Of a DNA stretch of 64,000 bases, positions 27,024 through 35,940 are shown piece after piece (within the stretch, counting starts at the first letter, position 1; every line of letters begins with the position of its first letter). Source of the DNA: Flavobacteriaceae bacterium (GTDB lineage: Bacteria > Bacteroidota > Bacteroidia > Flavobacteriales > Flavobacteriaceae); the NCBI GenBank assembly GCA_004762155.1, contig SIHP01000007.1:186001-250000 (forward strand), in the 5' to 3' direction. Both the position numbers and the translations under genes were made by a program. Below the pieces are notes generated by a model. It saw nothing but the letters and a program-made list of their open reading frames with translations, was not told the DNA's origin and ran no database searches.

Positions 27024-27863
27024 ATGAAAACACTTAAATATAGATCAAGAGGGCAATCTGTACATATTCTAGAAGAAATACTCGTAGAATTAGGTTATAA
27101 GGTACATGTATCAGAATATTTTGGAAAAGATACTGATAGCGCCGTAAAAGAATTTCAATTAGAAAATAGTTTAGTTGTTGACGGAATGGTTGGCGTAAAA
27201 ACATGGTCTAAGATCGTAGAAAAAGAACAGCAGTTATTCGGTTTTAATGATAAGTTTTTATCTGAACAAGATTTAATAGTTTTTGCTACTGCAAACAATT
27301 TAGAGTTGGCAGTTGTAAAAGCCGTGAATGAAGTAGAAAGTAGAGGAAAAGGATTTTTTTTAGACGGAAAACCTGTCATTTTGTTTGAAGGTCATGTGTT
27401 TTGGCGACAGTTGAAGAAAAGAGATATCGATCCGAAAATACTATCAAATAGTTCGAATGGCGATGTGTTATATGAAAAATGGACAAGAAAGCATTACATC
27501 GGTGGTGTAAAAGAATACGATCGTTTAGAAAAAGCGGCAGCCATAATCTCTTCTTTAGCAGTAAAAGAAGCAGCCTATTGTTCGGCATCATGGGGAGCGT
27601 TTCAAATTATGGGTTATCATTATAAAAGTTTAGGATATTCATCCATAGACAATTTTATTAGTAAAATGTATGAACATGAAAGAGAGCATTTAGAGGCGTT
27701 TGGGAATTTTATAAAAATAAATTCTTTTAGAGGAAGAAAATTAATAGACTGGTTACGAGAAAAAAATTGGTCAAATTTTGCACATGCCTATAATGGCTCA
27801 GGATATAAAGAGAATAAGTACGATACAAAATTACAAAGAGCTTATGAAAAATATAGCAATTGA
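27024..27863 (+). CDS. N-acetylmuramidase with N-terminal peptidoglycan-binding domain (endolysin-like)
   Basis: The 279-residue protein starts with a PG_binding_1 domain (residues about 5-65: 'RGQSVHILEEILVELGYKVH', 'FQLENSLVVDGMVGVKTW'). It continues as a DUF3380-type N-acetylmuramidase (about 80-275) with 'VKAVNEVESRGKGFFLDG' (Glu103 and Glu105; one is probably catalytic), 'PVILFEGHVFW', 'CSASWGAFQIMGYHY' and 'WSNFAHAYNGSGY'. This family cuts the glycan backbone and is common as phage endolysin. It lacks a signal peptide, so it would need a holin or lysis to reach the wall. Within the eCIS operon it may free assembled particles or trim the wall. The ATPase gene overlaps its last 20 nt. Confidence 0.9.
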   Translation: MKTLKYRSRGQSVHILEEILVELGYKVHVSEYFGKDTDSAVKEFQLENSLVVDGMVGVKTWSKIVEKEQQLFGFNDKFLSEQDLIVFATANNLELAVVKAVNEVESRGKGFFLDGKPVILFEGHVFWRQLKKRDIDPKILSNSSNGDVLYEKWTRKHYIGGVKEYDRLEKAAAIISSLAVKEAAYCSASWGAFQIMGYHYKSLGYSSIDNFISKMYEHEREHLEAFGNFIKINSFRGRKLIDWLREKNWSNFAHAYNGSGYKENKYDTKLQRAYEKYSN

Positions 27864-29196
27864 TATAGCGCAAGAATCGGGTTTACAAAAAGTTATTTAT
27901 TATTTAAGGGAGTTGATATTTAATAGATTGTCGCATGAGTTCAACAGGCAAGAGTTGTTGCGGTTATTGTTTGATGTTGACCAAGACAACTCAATTTTTG
28001 CTTTTTTTTTCAAGCAAAATCAATTGAATCACGAAGATCAAATATTATTTTTATTGAGTTTAATGCCTCATATAAAACCTAATTTTTTAAGTGAAATTAT
28101 AGAAGATTTTTTACCAAACGGAGGAGAGTTTCCGGAGTTGGGAGGTATGAAAGGAAAAAACCATAGAGGCATCATTCCTACAGGAGAAACCGCTTTGTAT
28201 ATTTTAGCAGGAAACAACATAGAAGAGCGTGTTAGAATAACCAATTTTATACTATACGGAAGTAAGCTTTTTAAAAATAATATTATAGAATTCGAAAAAG
28301 TTCCGTTTGGAGAACCTTTTATGAGTGGTAAGCTTGTACTTTCAGAAGAATATATCCATCTATTTTTAACAGGAAAAAAATTAAAGCCTCGATTAAGTCA
28401 AGAATTCCCAGCAAGTTTAATCACTACTAATTTAGAGTGGGAAGATTTAGTTTTAAATCCCAAAACGTTAAAAGAAGTACGTGAAATAGAAAACTGGTTA
28501 GGTTATAATGAAATACTTATGAAAGATTGGGGAATGGAAGCTAAAATAAAACCAGGCTACAGAGTGTTGTTTTGTGGCGCACCAGGAACTGGTAAAACTT
28601 TAACGGCAAGTTTATTGGGTAAATTTATAGGGAAAGAAGTATATAGAGTAGATTTATCAATGATAGTTTCAAAATATATTGGTGAAACTGAGAAAAACTT
28701 GAGTAAATTATTTGACAAATCGATTAATCAAGATTGGATTTTATTTTTTGATGAAGCAGATTCTATTTTTGGTAAGCGAACCAATGTAAGAGATGCACAC
28801 GATAAATATGCAAATCAAGAAGTTTCTTATTTATTACAAAGAATAGAAGCTCATCCAGGGTTAATAATTTTAGCATCAAACTTTAAAAATAATATTGACA
28901 CTGCGTTTACAAGACGCTTTCATAACATAATTGAATTTGAAGCACCAAGTTATGAGGAACGATTGAAGTTATGGAAGAAAAATTTACCTAATAACATTTC
29001 ATTAGAGAGTTCAATTACTCTTGAAGAGTTATCTAAAAAATATAGTATTACTGGTGCTAATATTGTTAATATTGTTCAGTATGCATGTTTAAAAACTATA
29101 GCGAATAAAAAAGAAACAATTCAACGAAAATATATCTTAGAAGGTGTAAAAAGAGAATATAGTAAAGAAGGAAAAACGGTTACGATATCTTTATAA
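27844..29196 (+). CDS. eCIS AAA+ ATPase (Pvc15-like)
   Basis: From ATG 27844 this is a 450-residue AAA+ protein. Walker A GAPGTGKT is at residues 245-252, Walker B 'LFFDEADSIFGKR' has Asp303-Glu304, and sensor/arginine-finger motifs follow ('ILASNFKNNIDTAFTRRFH'). The N-terminal ~240 residues are helical and particular to eCIS ATPases. In PVC/Afp clusters the ATPase is a conserved non-structural component thought to act in assembly or cargo loading rather than in the finished particle. The start is placed at 27844 because the upstream extension (from 27778) overlaps most of the muramidase C-terminus and does not look like the family. A hairpin terminator after the stop closes the operon. Confidence 0.93.
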   Translation: MKNIAIDIAQESGLQKVIYYLRELIFNRLSHEFNRQELLRLLFDVDQDNSIFAFFFKQNQLNHEDQILFLLSLMPHIKPNFLSEIIEDFLPNGGEFPELGGMKGKNHRGIIPTGETALYILAGNNIEERVRITNFILYGSKLFKNNIIEFEKVPFGEPFMSGKLVLSEEYIHLFLTGKKLKPRLSQEFPASLITTNLEWEDLVLNPKTLKEVREIENWLGYNEILMKDWGMEAKIKPGYRVLFCGAPGTGKTLTASLLGKFIGKEVYRVDLSMIVSKYIGETEKNLSKLFDKSINQDWILFFDEADSIFGKRTNVRDAHDKYANQEVSYLLQRIEAHPGLIILASNFKNNIDTAFTRRFHNIIEFEAPSYEERLKLWKKNLPNNISLESSITLEELSKKYSITGANIVNIVQYACLKTIANKKETIQRKYILEGVKREYSKEGKTVTISL

Positions 29197-29206
29197 AAAT
29201 AAAATC

Positions 29207-29238
29207 CCTCGAAGTAAGCATCGAGGAATTAATTTTTT
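29207..29238 (+). terminator. Terminator at the end of the eCIS operon
   Basis: CCTCGA (29207-29212) pairs with TCGAGG (29221-29226) around an 8-nt loop, followed by an AT-rich tract with TTTTTT. The short stem makes it moderate in strength, but it directly follows the ATPase stop. Confidence 0.7.
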
Positions 29239-29256
29239 GACTATGGCACTGCGATT

Positions 29257-29310
29257 AAAAAAAGTAAAGTTGATTTTAGTCATAACTACAAAACATTAAA
29301 TCAACTTTAC
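29257..29310 (-). terminator. Terminator of the divergently oriented GH3 gene
   Basis: Read on the minus strand, GTAAAGTTGATTTA (29310-29297) pairs with its complement ending at 29264, around a 20-nt loop, and runs into seven T residues (29263-29257). It lies just after the GH3 stop on that strand. Confidence 0.85.
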
Positions 29311-29319
29311 CAAACAAAA

Positions 29320-31620
29320 CTATATAACGGTTAGTTTGCTTTTAAAAATGGTGTTTGAACTTCCACCTACGAAAACCTCAAAATCACCAGATTCAATAAT
29401 AAAATCACCATTATTGTTATAGAAACCTAATTCATTTTTAGATAATTTAAATTCAATAGTTTTTGTTTCTCCAGATTTTAAGGGGACTAATTCAAATCCT
29501 TTAAGTTCTTTTACGGGTCTAGTAACACTAGCAAATAAATCTCTTATATATAATTGTGCAACTTCTTTTCCATCATAGTCACCTGTATTTGTAATGTCTA
29601 CAGTAACTTTTATAGTGTCGTTTGCAGAGAAGTTTTTACCGTGAATAGTAAAATTATCGTATTTAAAGGTGCTGTAACTTAATCCATGTCCAAAAGGATA
29701 CAATGGAGAGTTTTCAGTATCAATATAATGCGACCAAAATACATGAGGTTCTTTATTTGGTCGTCCTGTACTTTTATAATTATAGTAAATAGGTACTTGT
29801 CCTACATTTCTAGGGAATGTCATGGGTAGTTTACCACTTGGATTGTAATCGCCATACAAAACTTCAGCAATTGCATGACCTGTTTGTGTACCTAATTGCC
29901 ATCCTTCAACAATAGCAGGAATATTTTTATCTGCCCATTCAATAGCTAAAGGTCTTCCGTTATTTAATACCAAAACAATGTTTTTGTTTACTTCATACAC
30001 TTTTTCTAAAAGTTGTTGTTGTAAACCAGGTAAACCTATTTCAGTTCTACTTCTACCTTCTCCGCTTTGAAAACCATGTTCACCCAAAACCATTACAACA
30101 ACATCCGCATTTTTAGCAATTGCTATTGCTTTATTAATTTCTGAAGTATTTAATGTTGTGTTTATTTTTACTTCTTGTGTAAAGGCAACATTTCCTTCTA
30201 TTAAATCAATTCCTTTTTCAAAAGAAAGTGAGTTTCCTTTGTATTTTTTCATACCTTCATATACAGATACCGCAGTATTATCATCAGAAGCAATTCTCCA
30301 ACTACCCAAAGGACTGTTTTTATCGTTTGCTAAAGGTCCTATTAAAGCAATTTTTTGATTTTCTTTTTTAAGAGGTAATAGATTTCCATCATTTTTTAAT
30401 AAAACAATAGATTTCTTTGCCATATCTAATACGGCATCATGATGTGTTTGATTTCCAATTTGCTCTTTTTCATTTTCAGCATCACAATATTTATAAGGAT
30501 CATCAAACAAGCCTAATTCGTGTTTTACAGTAAGTATACGTCTTACGGCATCATCTAAAATTTCTTCTTTTACAATACCATCTTTTACTAATTGTGCTAA
30601 TTCTTTTATGTATACATTTCCTTCCATGTCCATATCAGAACCAGCAGTTGCTGCAATTTTTGCAGCTTCTTTTTTGTCTTTTGCATGTCCCCAAAATATA
30701 AGTTCGTTTATTGAAGCCCAATCAGAAACAACAAAACCATCAAAATTCCATTTTCCTTTTAGTATTTCTCTTTGTAAAAAAGAACTTCCAGTAACAGGAA
30801 CACCATTAAGTTCATTAAAAGAGTTCATAAATGTTTTAACGTTAGCTTCAGCGGCAGCTTTAAAAGGAGGAAGTACAATATTATATAAAGTAGATTTACC
30901 AATGTCTACAGTATTATATTCTTTCCCAGCTTCCGAAAATCCGTAAGCTGCAAAATGTTTTGCGCAAGCAATTATAGTGTTTGGTTTAGATAAATCGTCA
31001 CCTTGAAAACCATTAACTCTTGCTGTTGCAATTTTAGACCCTAAATAAGGATCTTCTCCAGCACCTTCCATTACTCTTCCCCATCTTGCATCTCTAGATA
31101 TATCAACCATAGGAGCAAATGTCCAGTTAATCCCTTCGGCAGAAGCTTCTATAGCTGCTGTTCTTGCAGATTTTTCTATAGCTTTTAAATCCCAACTAGC
31201 AGCTTCTGCAAGCGGAATAGGACTTAATGTTTTGTATCCATGTATTACATCAAAACCAATAATTAAAGGAATTCCTAATCTACTTTCTTCAACTGCAACT
31301 TTTTGTACACCTCTTACGTTTTCTGTTCCTCTTACATTTAACATAGAACCGACCCAACCTTTTTTAAGGTGTTCTAGCTTTAATTGTGAAGTGTCATCTT
31401 CTGGTACAGGTCCTGTAACATCCCAAAAACCATTATATTGATTCATTTGACCCACTTTCTCTTCTATAGTCATTTTGGTAAGTAGATTTTCTACTTTAGC
31501 ACTAATGCTTTTCTTTTCAGTTTCTATCATTGGCTTATTTGTTAGTTTGTTACCAGAACATCCAAAAAGAAATAAAACAGCACTATAAGTAAATATTGAT
31601 TTCCTTACTTTAGGTTTCAT
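29320..31620 (-). CDS. GH3 beta-glycosidase lipoprotein (BglX-like)
   Basis: A 766-residue glycoside hydrolase family 3 enzyme. The N-terminal signal 'AVLFLFGCSGN' has a lipobox, so it is an outer-membrane or periplasmic lipoprotein. The (beta/alpha)8 domain carries 'IPLIIGFDVIHGYKTLSPIP', 'WTFAPMVDISRDARWGRVME', 'GAGEDPYLG' and the nucleophile motif 'FDGFVVSDW' with Asp300. The alpha/beta sandwich domain ('SIVLLKNDGNLLPLKK', 'GEHGFQSGEGRSRTEI' region with the acid/base Glu) and a fibronectin III-like C-terminus ('VTVDITNTGDYDGKEVAQLY') follow. It should release terminal beta-linked glucose from oligosaccharides. It lies divergent from the SusC operon, next to the AraC regulator, and is the first of two GH3 enzymes in the locus. 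Substrate linkage cannot be read from sequence. Confidence 0.93.
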   Translation of the reverse strand: MKPKVRKSIFTYSAVLFLFGCSGNKLTNKPMIETEKKSISAKVENLLTKMTIEEKVGQMNQYNGFWDVTGPVPEDDTSQLKLEHLKKGWVGSMLNVRGTENVRGVQKVAVEESRLGIPLIIGFDVIHGYKTLSPIPLAEAASWDLKAIEKSARTAAIEASAEGINWTFAPMVDISRDARWGRVMEGAGEDPYLGSKIATARVNGFQGDDLSKPNTIIACAKHFAAYGFSEAGKEYNTVDIGKSTLYNIVLPPFKAAAEANVKTFMNSFNELNGVPVTGSSFLQREILKGKWNFDGFVVSDWASINELIFWGHAKDKKEAAKIAATAGSDMDMEGNVYIKELAQLVKDGIVKEEILDDAVRRILTVKHELGLFDDPYKYCDAENEKEQIGNQTHHDAVLDMAKKSIVLLKNDGNLLPLKKENQKIALIGPLANDKNSPLGSWRIASDDNTAVSVYEGMKKYKGNSLSFEKGIDLIEGNVAFTQEVKINTTLNTSEINKAIAIAKNADVVVMVLGEHGFQSGEGRSRTEIGLPGLQQQLLEKVYEVNKNIVLVLNNGRPLAIEWADKNIPAIVEGWQLGTQTGHAIAEVLYGDYNPSGKLPMTFPRNVGQVPIYYNYKSTGRPNKEPHVFWSHYIDTENSPLYPFGHGLSYSTFKYDNFTIHGKNFSANDTIKVTVDITNTGDYDGKEVAQLYIRDLFASVTRPVKELKGFELVPLKSGETKTIEFKLSKNELGFYNNNGDFIIESGDFEVFVGGSSNTIFKSKLTVI

Positions 31621-31752
31621 AATGGTAATTGTATTTTAACAGTGGTGTAAAATTAGGATAGAATAGTGTGTGAATTTGTACTCAAAATAATCAAATGATG
31701 ATATTTTTTTATTCAATATGTTTTTTATGTATCCTTAAATGATAAAAAAGTA

Positions 31753-32625
31753 TTATAGAACTTTTTGTATTCCGTTAAATTCTGTTCTAAATTCACTGGG
31801 TGTATTGTTCTTTATTTTTTTAAACATTCTATTAAAATTCGCAAGATTATTAAAGCCACATTTATAGGCAATTTCGCCAACACTTAAATCTGTTTCAAGT
31901 AATAATCTACTTGCATAGCTAATTCTCATGTTGTTTACATAGGAAATAAAAGTTCTACCTGTTCTTTTCTTAATAAACCTATTAAAGGAAACTGCTGTCA
32001 TGTTAACTAACTCTGAAATTTCATCTAAAGAAATTTTTCGTTGAAAATTATCTTGTACAAATTCATGTACCTTTTTAATCTTGTCGCTATTTTCATAATT
32101 ATCGAAATTAGAAAATGATGTTGATAATAATTTTTGATTTCTAGAGATTGATAAGTCATGTAAGATGGATACAAATTCTAAAAAGTAATCTATTCCTGAG
32201 GTTTTAGGTAGTTCCATAAGTCTAGGCATAACTTCTTGTATTGTTTTTTCTGAAAAAGAAATACCGTGTAAAGATCTATTTAACATATCTCTAATAGACT
32301 TAAATACTCTTCTTGATAATAATTGTTCATCTAAAAGATCTTTGTGAATATGAATTGTTATTTCATGAATTTCTTTGCTAGTACATTTATGAATTTCCCA
32401 ACAATGAGGTAAATTAGGTCCAACCAGAACTAATTCATAATCATTAATTTCTCCAATATGGTCACCTATAACCCTTCTAACACCACTGCCTTTATGAATA
32501 AAATTAAGTTCATACTCTGGGTGAAAGTGTAATGGAAAGTTAAAATCATCCTTTACTCTATAGTAAACCAAAAAGCTGTCTGAATGAGAAAGTTGTGTGA
32601 TTTCTCTATGTATGTTTTTGTTCAT
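31753..32625 (-). CDS. AraC-family regulator with cupin sensor (probable regulator of the sugar locus)
   Basis: A 290-residue protein with an N-terminal cupin ('FNFPLHFHPEYELNFIHKGS', 'NDYELVLVGPNLPHCWEI') and two C-terminal helix-turn-helix motifs ('KISLDEISELVNMTAVSFNR', 'LSVGEIAYKCGFNNLANFNR'). This arrangement is typical of AraC activators that sense small sugars. It is transcribed away from SusC with a 232-bp divergent region between them and lies upstream of the GH3 gene on the same strand, so it probably controls both arms. It is related to, but clearly distinct from, the two AraC paralogues near 60-62 kb. Confidence 0.9.
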   Translation of the reverse strand: MNKNIHREITQLSHSDSFLVYYRVKDDFNFPLHFHPEYELNFIHKGSGVRRVIGDHIGEINDYELVLVGPNLPHCWEIHKCTSKEIHEITIHIHKDLLDEQLLSRRVFKSIRDMLNRSLHGISFSEKTIQEVMPRLMELPKTSGIDYFLEFVSILHDLSISRNQKLLSTSFSNFDNYENSDKIKKVHEFVQDNFQRKISLDEISELVNMTAVSFNRFIKKRTGRTFISYVNNMRISYASRLLLETDLSVGEIAYKCGFNNLANFNRMFKKIKNNTPSEFRTEFNGIQKVL

Positions 32626-32738
32626 ATGATAAAATTTTAGTGTTATTTTTTAGGGATTAACATTATTTGAACAGTAATATTATAAAAAAATCATTAATAA
32701 ATGATAAAATTTGATTAACGATTTGTTAATATTGAGCA

Positions 32739-32746
32739 TATTTTTG
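32739..32746 (+). promoter_or_regulatory. Candidate -7 element for the SusC operon
   Basis: TATTTTTG fits the Bacteroidota/Flavobacterium -7 consensus TAnnTTTG. It lies 111 bp upstream of the SusC start, in the divergent region shared with the AraC gene. No TTG sits at the preferred distance upstream (the nearest leave 13 or 25 bp), so the call rests on the -7 box alone. Confidence 0.4.
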
Positions 32747-32857
32747 TGAACAACTAACTTTTTTTGAGTTTGAAGTAACCACTGCATTAATAAAAATGTA
32801 AAACAAAGAGGGGAACAAGAAATTACTTTTCAATCAAAAAATTAAATCAATTTAAAA

Positions 32858-35800
32858 ATGAATAAAAATATTTCCAAGTATTTTTTACTAGTATTTACAC
32901 TATTGTTTTCTTTAGTGATTAATGCCCAAGATGTAAAAGGGGTCGTTACAGATGTTTCTGGAGGACTTCCTGGAGTGAATGTAATTGTTAAAGGAACAGT
33001 TAAAGGAGTTGAAACAGATTTTGACGGAAAATATCTTTTAAAAAATGTAAAGCCAAATGATATTTTGGTATTTAGTTTTTTAGGATTTAAAACTGTAGAA
33101 GTAGCAGTTAATGGAAAAAAAGCTATTAATGTTCAGTTAGAGGAAGATTCTGGTTTGTTAGATGAAGTAGTAGTTGTAGGGTATGGTACTCAAAAGAAGA
33201 GTTTAGTAACGGGTGCAATATCAAGTATATCTAGTAAAGATATAAAAAGTGTTTCTAACCAAAGAGTAGAGCAGGTGCTACAAGGTCGTACTTCTGGGGT
33301 TACTGTTTCTTCTTCCTCTGGAGCACCAGGATCAGGAGCTAAAATTAGAATTCGTGGAACTGGGTCTTCTGGAAATGCAGAGCCTTTATTTATTGTAGAT
33401 GGAATGAAGGTGTCTTCTATTGATAATATTGCACCTGGTGATATTGAAAATATGGAAATTTTAAAGGATGCTGCATCTGCTGCTATTTATGGAACAGAAG
33501 GGGCAAATGGAGTTGTTATTATTACCACCAAGAAAGGTAGTGGAGATATGAAATTTAATTTTAATACTCAATTTGGTATTCAAACCGTGAGGACTAATAT
33601 GGAGTTGATGAATGCTGCACAATTTGTAACATACATGAATGAGGCTGGTTATCAATCTGAAGGAAGAGATATAACAAATAATGGTGTAGATACCAATTGG
33701 ATTGATGAAGTTTTTGATACAGCATTTATGCAACGTTATGATTTTAATTTATCGGGTTCGGTTAATAATACGTCATACTATTTCTCAGTTGGGCATACGA
33801 ATCAAGATGGTACTGTAGGAGATAATTCTTCTTTTGATAGAACATCATTTAGGTTTAATATAAGCTCTAAAATAACTGATTGGTTAGAAGTTGGTATAAA
33901 TTCGAATACAGCTATAATTAGAAGAAAAGGTATTGTTGAGGATAGTGATACTAGAGGGGTTGTTCAAAATGCATTAATCTTAGACCCTTTAACCGCTCTT
34001 ATTTATGGAGATGAAAGTGAAGTTCCAAGTAGAATTACAGATGCTTCATTTGATGCAGATGGTAATATAATTGATTATTTAAGAGATTCTGATGGTAATA
34101 TATATGGGTATCCAGCATATTCAGATGGAGAAGTAATAAATCCAGTAGCTTATGCAAATGCTGGAATCAATGATACAAAATTTGAGAATGATCAGTTTTT
34201 AACCTCAGCGTATTTAAAATTTAATATTTTAGAAGGGCTAACATTTACTTCTAGGTTTGGATATGAATTGAATCAGTTTTATAATAAAACAACACAAATC
34301 CCATATTATGTTACATCTATAGCAGGGAATTCAAGTTATGCTTTCAATGATTATAAGTTTAAGTCTACAAAGTGGTTGTGGGAAAACTTTGCGGTATACA
34401 ATAAGTCAATAGGGAATCATAATTTTAAACTTTTAGGAGGGTATTCAGCAGAACAAACTAGGGTTCCAGTTTTGTTAAATAGAAATGGTACTTCTTCTAT
34501 TAATGATTTTATTTCTTTTGATTCTTTAGGAGAGTTTGAGACCCAAGAATATCAAGATAATGCTACAGAAGGTAGAGATAATTTAGTTTCTATGTATGGA
34601 AGATTATCATATGATTATAAGGAAAAATATTTGTTTGAAGGATCTATAAGAAGAGATGTTTCAAGCGTATTTCCAACAGATAACAAAGCAGGTGTTTTTC
34701 CTGCGTTTTCTGCCGGGTATGTAGTTTCAAGAGAAGATTTTTGGTCTGATGATTCTGTTGTTGGTTTTCTTAAGTTAAGAGGAAGCTGGGGTCAAAATGG
34801 AAGTAAAGCAAACTTGCCAGGAAATTCTGATATAACAGCTATAACCAATATTGGAGAAGGTTACTTAAATCAAACCATAATTTATGAAGGAAATATAGGG
34901 GCGCAAGTTTCAGGTTTTGGTAATGATAATTTAGTATGGGAAACATCAGAACAAACAGGTTTTGGGTTGGATTTGAAAGCTTTCAATAATAAGTTGAGTT
35001 TTTCTGCGGATTATTATAAAAAAACAACGAAAGATCTAATAGTTACTGATGGGAGTTTAATTACTCCAGGGTCTGCAGGTTTTAACTCTGAAGCGTTTAA
35101 TGGAGGTACTATTGTAAATCAAGGTTTTGAATTTGAATTAGGTTACGGGAATAGTTTTGAAAATGGATTTAGTTATAGTGTTAACTTAAATTTATCGACA
35201 CTGGATAATGAAGTAACAGAAATTGCATTCGTTCCTGAAGGAACCTCTCTTGAAGGAGCTGGAGCGCCTCAAAATGATGATGGTATTACAAGATTTTCAG
35301 AAGGTTTACCAGCATGGTATTTTTATGGTTATGAAACTGACGGTATTGATGCAGCAACAGGGCAGATTATATACACAGCAACAGGTACAACAGATACACC
35401 AACAAATGATCAAAAAACAATGATAGGTTCACCTCATGCTGATATTATGTATGGAGGTAATATTAAGTTAGGTTATAAAGCTTTTGATTTAAATGTTCAG
35501 TTTCAAGGTGTGTCTGGTAATGATATTGTATCTACATATCATCAACCATCAAGAGTATTAACTAATAAACCAGTACATTTTTTCACAGATAGGTGGACGG
35601 GTGTAGGAGATACAGATTCTACAATGCCAGGAGCAGGAAATGAGTTAGCGGCTTATCAAACAGATTTAGTAGTTGAAGACGGTTCTTATATGAGAATAAA
35701 ACAAATTCAATTGGGCTATACTTTACCGCAGTCAGCTATTGAAGATTTGCATATAGATAATTTAAGGTTTTATGTGTCTTTCGATGATTATTTTACTTTT

Positions 35801-35920
35801 ACAAAGTATAAAGGGTTAGATCCAGAAATAGGAAATAATGGGTTTAATGATATTGGTGTTGATAGAGGTTTTTATCCAACTCCTTCGCGTGCTTTGTTTG
35901 GATTGTCATTAAATTTTTAA
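32858..35920 (+). CDS. SusC-like TonB-dependent outer-membrane receptor
   Basis: A 1020-residue SusC/RagA-family transporter with a Sec signal ('LLVFTLLFSLVINAQ'). A carboxypeptidase-regulatory-like domain follows (about 24-100: 'VKGVVTDVSGGLPGVNVIVK'), then the linker 'LLDEVVVVGYGTQKK' and a plug (about 115-220) with 'IRIRGTGSSGNAEPLFIVDG' and 'ILKDAASAAIYGTEGANGVV'. The rest is a 22-strand barrel ending in 'PTPSRALFGLSLNF'. It imports oligosaccharides across the outer membrane using TonB energy, with the SusD protein encoded 20 bp downstream as lid. Its length is normal for the family. The substrate is inferred from neighbouring enzymes only. Confidence 0.96.
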   Translation: MNKNISKYFLLVFTLLFSLVINAQDVKGVVTDVSGGLPGVNVIVKGTVKGVETDFDGKYLLKNVKPNDILVFSFLGFKTVEVAVNGKKAINVQLEEDSGLLDEVVVVGYGTQKKSLVTGAISSISSKDIKSVSNQRVEQVLQGRTSGVTVSSSSGAPGSGAKIRIRGTGSSGNAEPLFIVDGMKVSSIDNIAPGDIENMEILKDAASAAIYGTEGANGVVIITTKKGSGDMKFNFNTQFGIQTVRTNMELMNAAQFVTYMNEAGYQSEGRDITNNGVDTNWIDEVFDTAFMQRYDFNLSGSVNNTSYYFSVGHTNQDGTVGDNSSFDRTSFRFNISSKITDWLEVGINSNTAIIRRKGIVEDSDTRGVVQNALILDPLTALIYGDESEVPSRITDASFDADGNIIDYLRDSDGNIYGYPAYSDGEVINPVAYANAGINDTKFENDQFLTSAYLKFNILEGLTFTSRFGYELNQFYNKTTQIPYYVTSIAGNSSYAFNDYKFKSTKWLWENFAVYNKSIGNHNFKLLGGYSAEQTRVPVLLNRNGTSSINDFISFDSLGEFETQEYQDNATEGRDNLVSMYGRLSYDYKEKYLFEGSIRRDVSSVFPTDNKAGVFPAFSAGYVVSREDFWSDDSVVGFLKLRGSWGQNGSKANLPGNSDITAITNIGEGYLNQTIIYEGNIGAQVSGFGNDNLVWETSEQTGFGLDLKAFNNKLSFSADYYKKTTKDLIVTDGSLITPGSAGFNSEAFNGGTIVNQGFEFELGYGNSFENGFSYSVNLNLSTLDNEVTEIAFVPEGTSLEGAGAPQNDDGITRFSEGLPAWYFYGYETDGIDAATGQIIYTATGTTDTPTNDQKTMIGSPHADIMYGGNIKLGYKAFDLNVQFQGVSGNDIVSTYHQPSRVLTNKPVHFFTDRWTGVGDTDSTMPGAGNELAAYQTDLVVEDGSYMRIKQIQLGYTLPQSAIEDLHIDNLRFYVSFDDYFTFTKYKGLDPEIGNNGFNDIGVDRGFYPTPSRALFGLSLNF

Positions 35921-35940
35921 TAATTAAAAACTACAAAAAA

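Noticed and set aside
27778..27843. Upstream start of the AAA+ ATPase inside the muramidase gene
   Set aside because: It would overlap the muramidase C-terminus by 86 nt and adds residues unlike the family; ATG 27844 gives a modest 20-nt overlap.
1..29196. Prophage interpretation of the tail-like cluster
   Set aside because: No capsid, portal, terminase, integrase or replication genes are present, while DUF5908, DUF4157, CIS tape measure and AAA+ ATPase genes are specific to eCIS.
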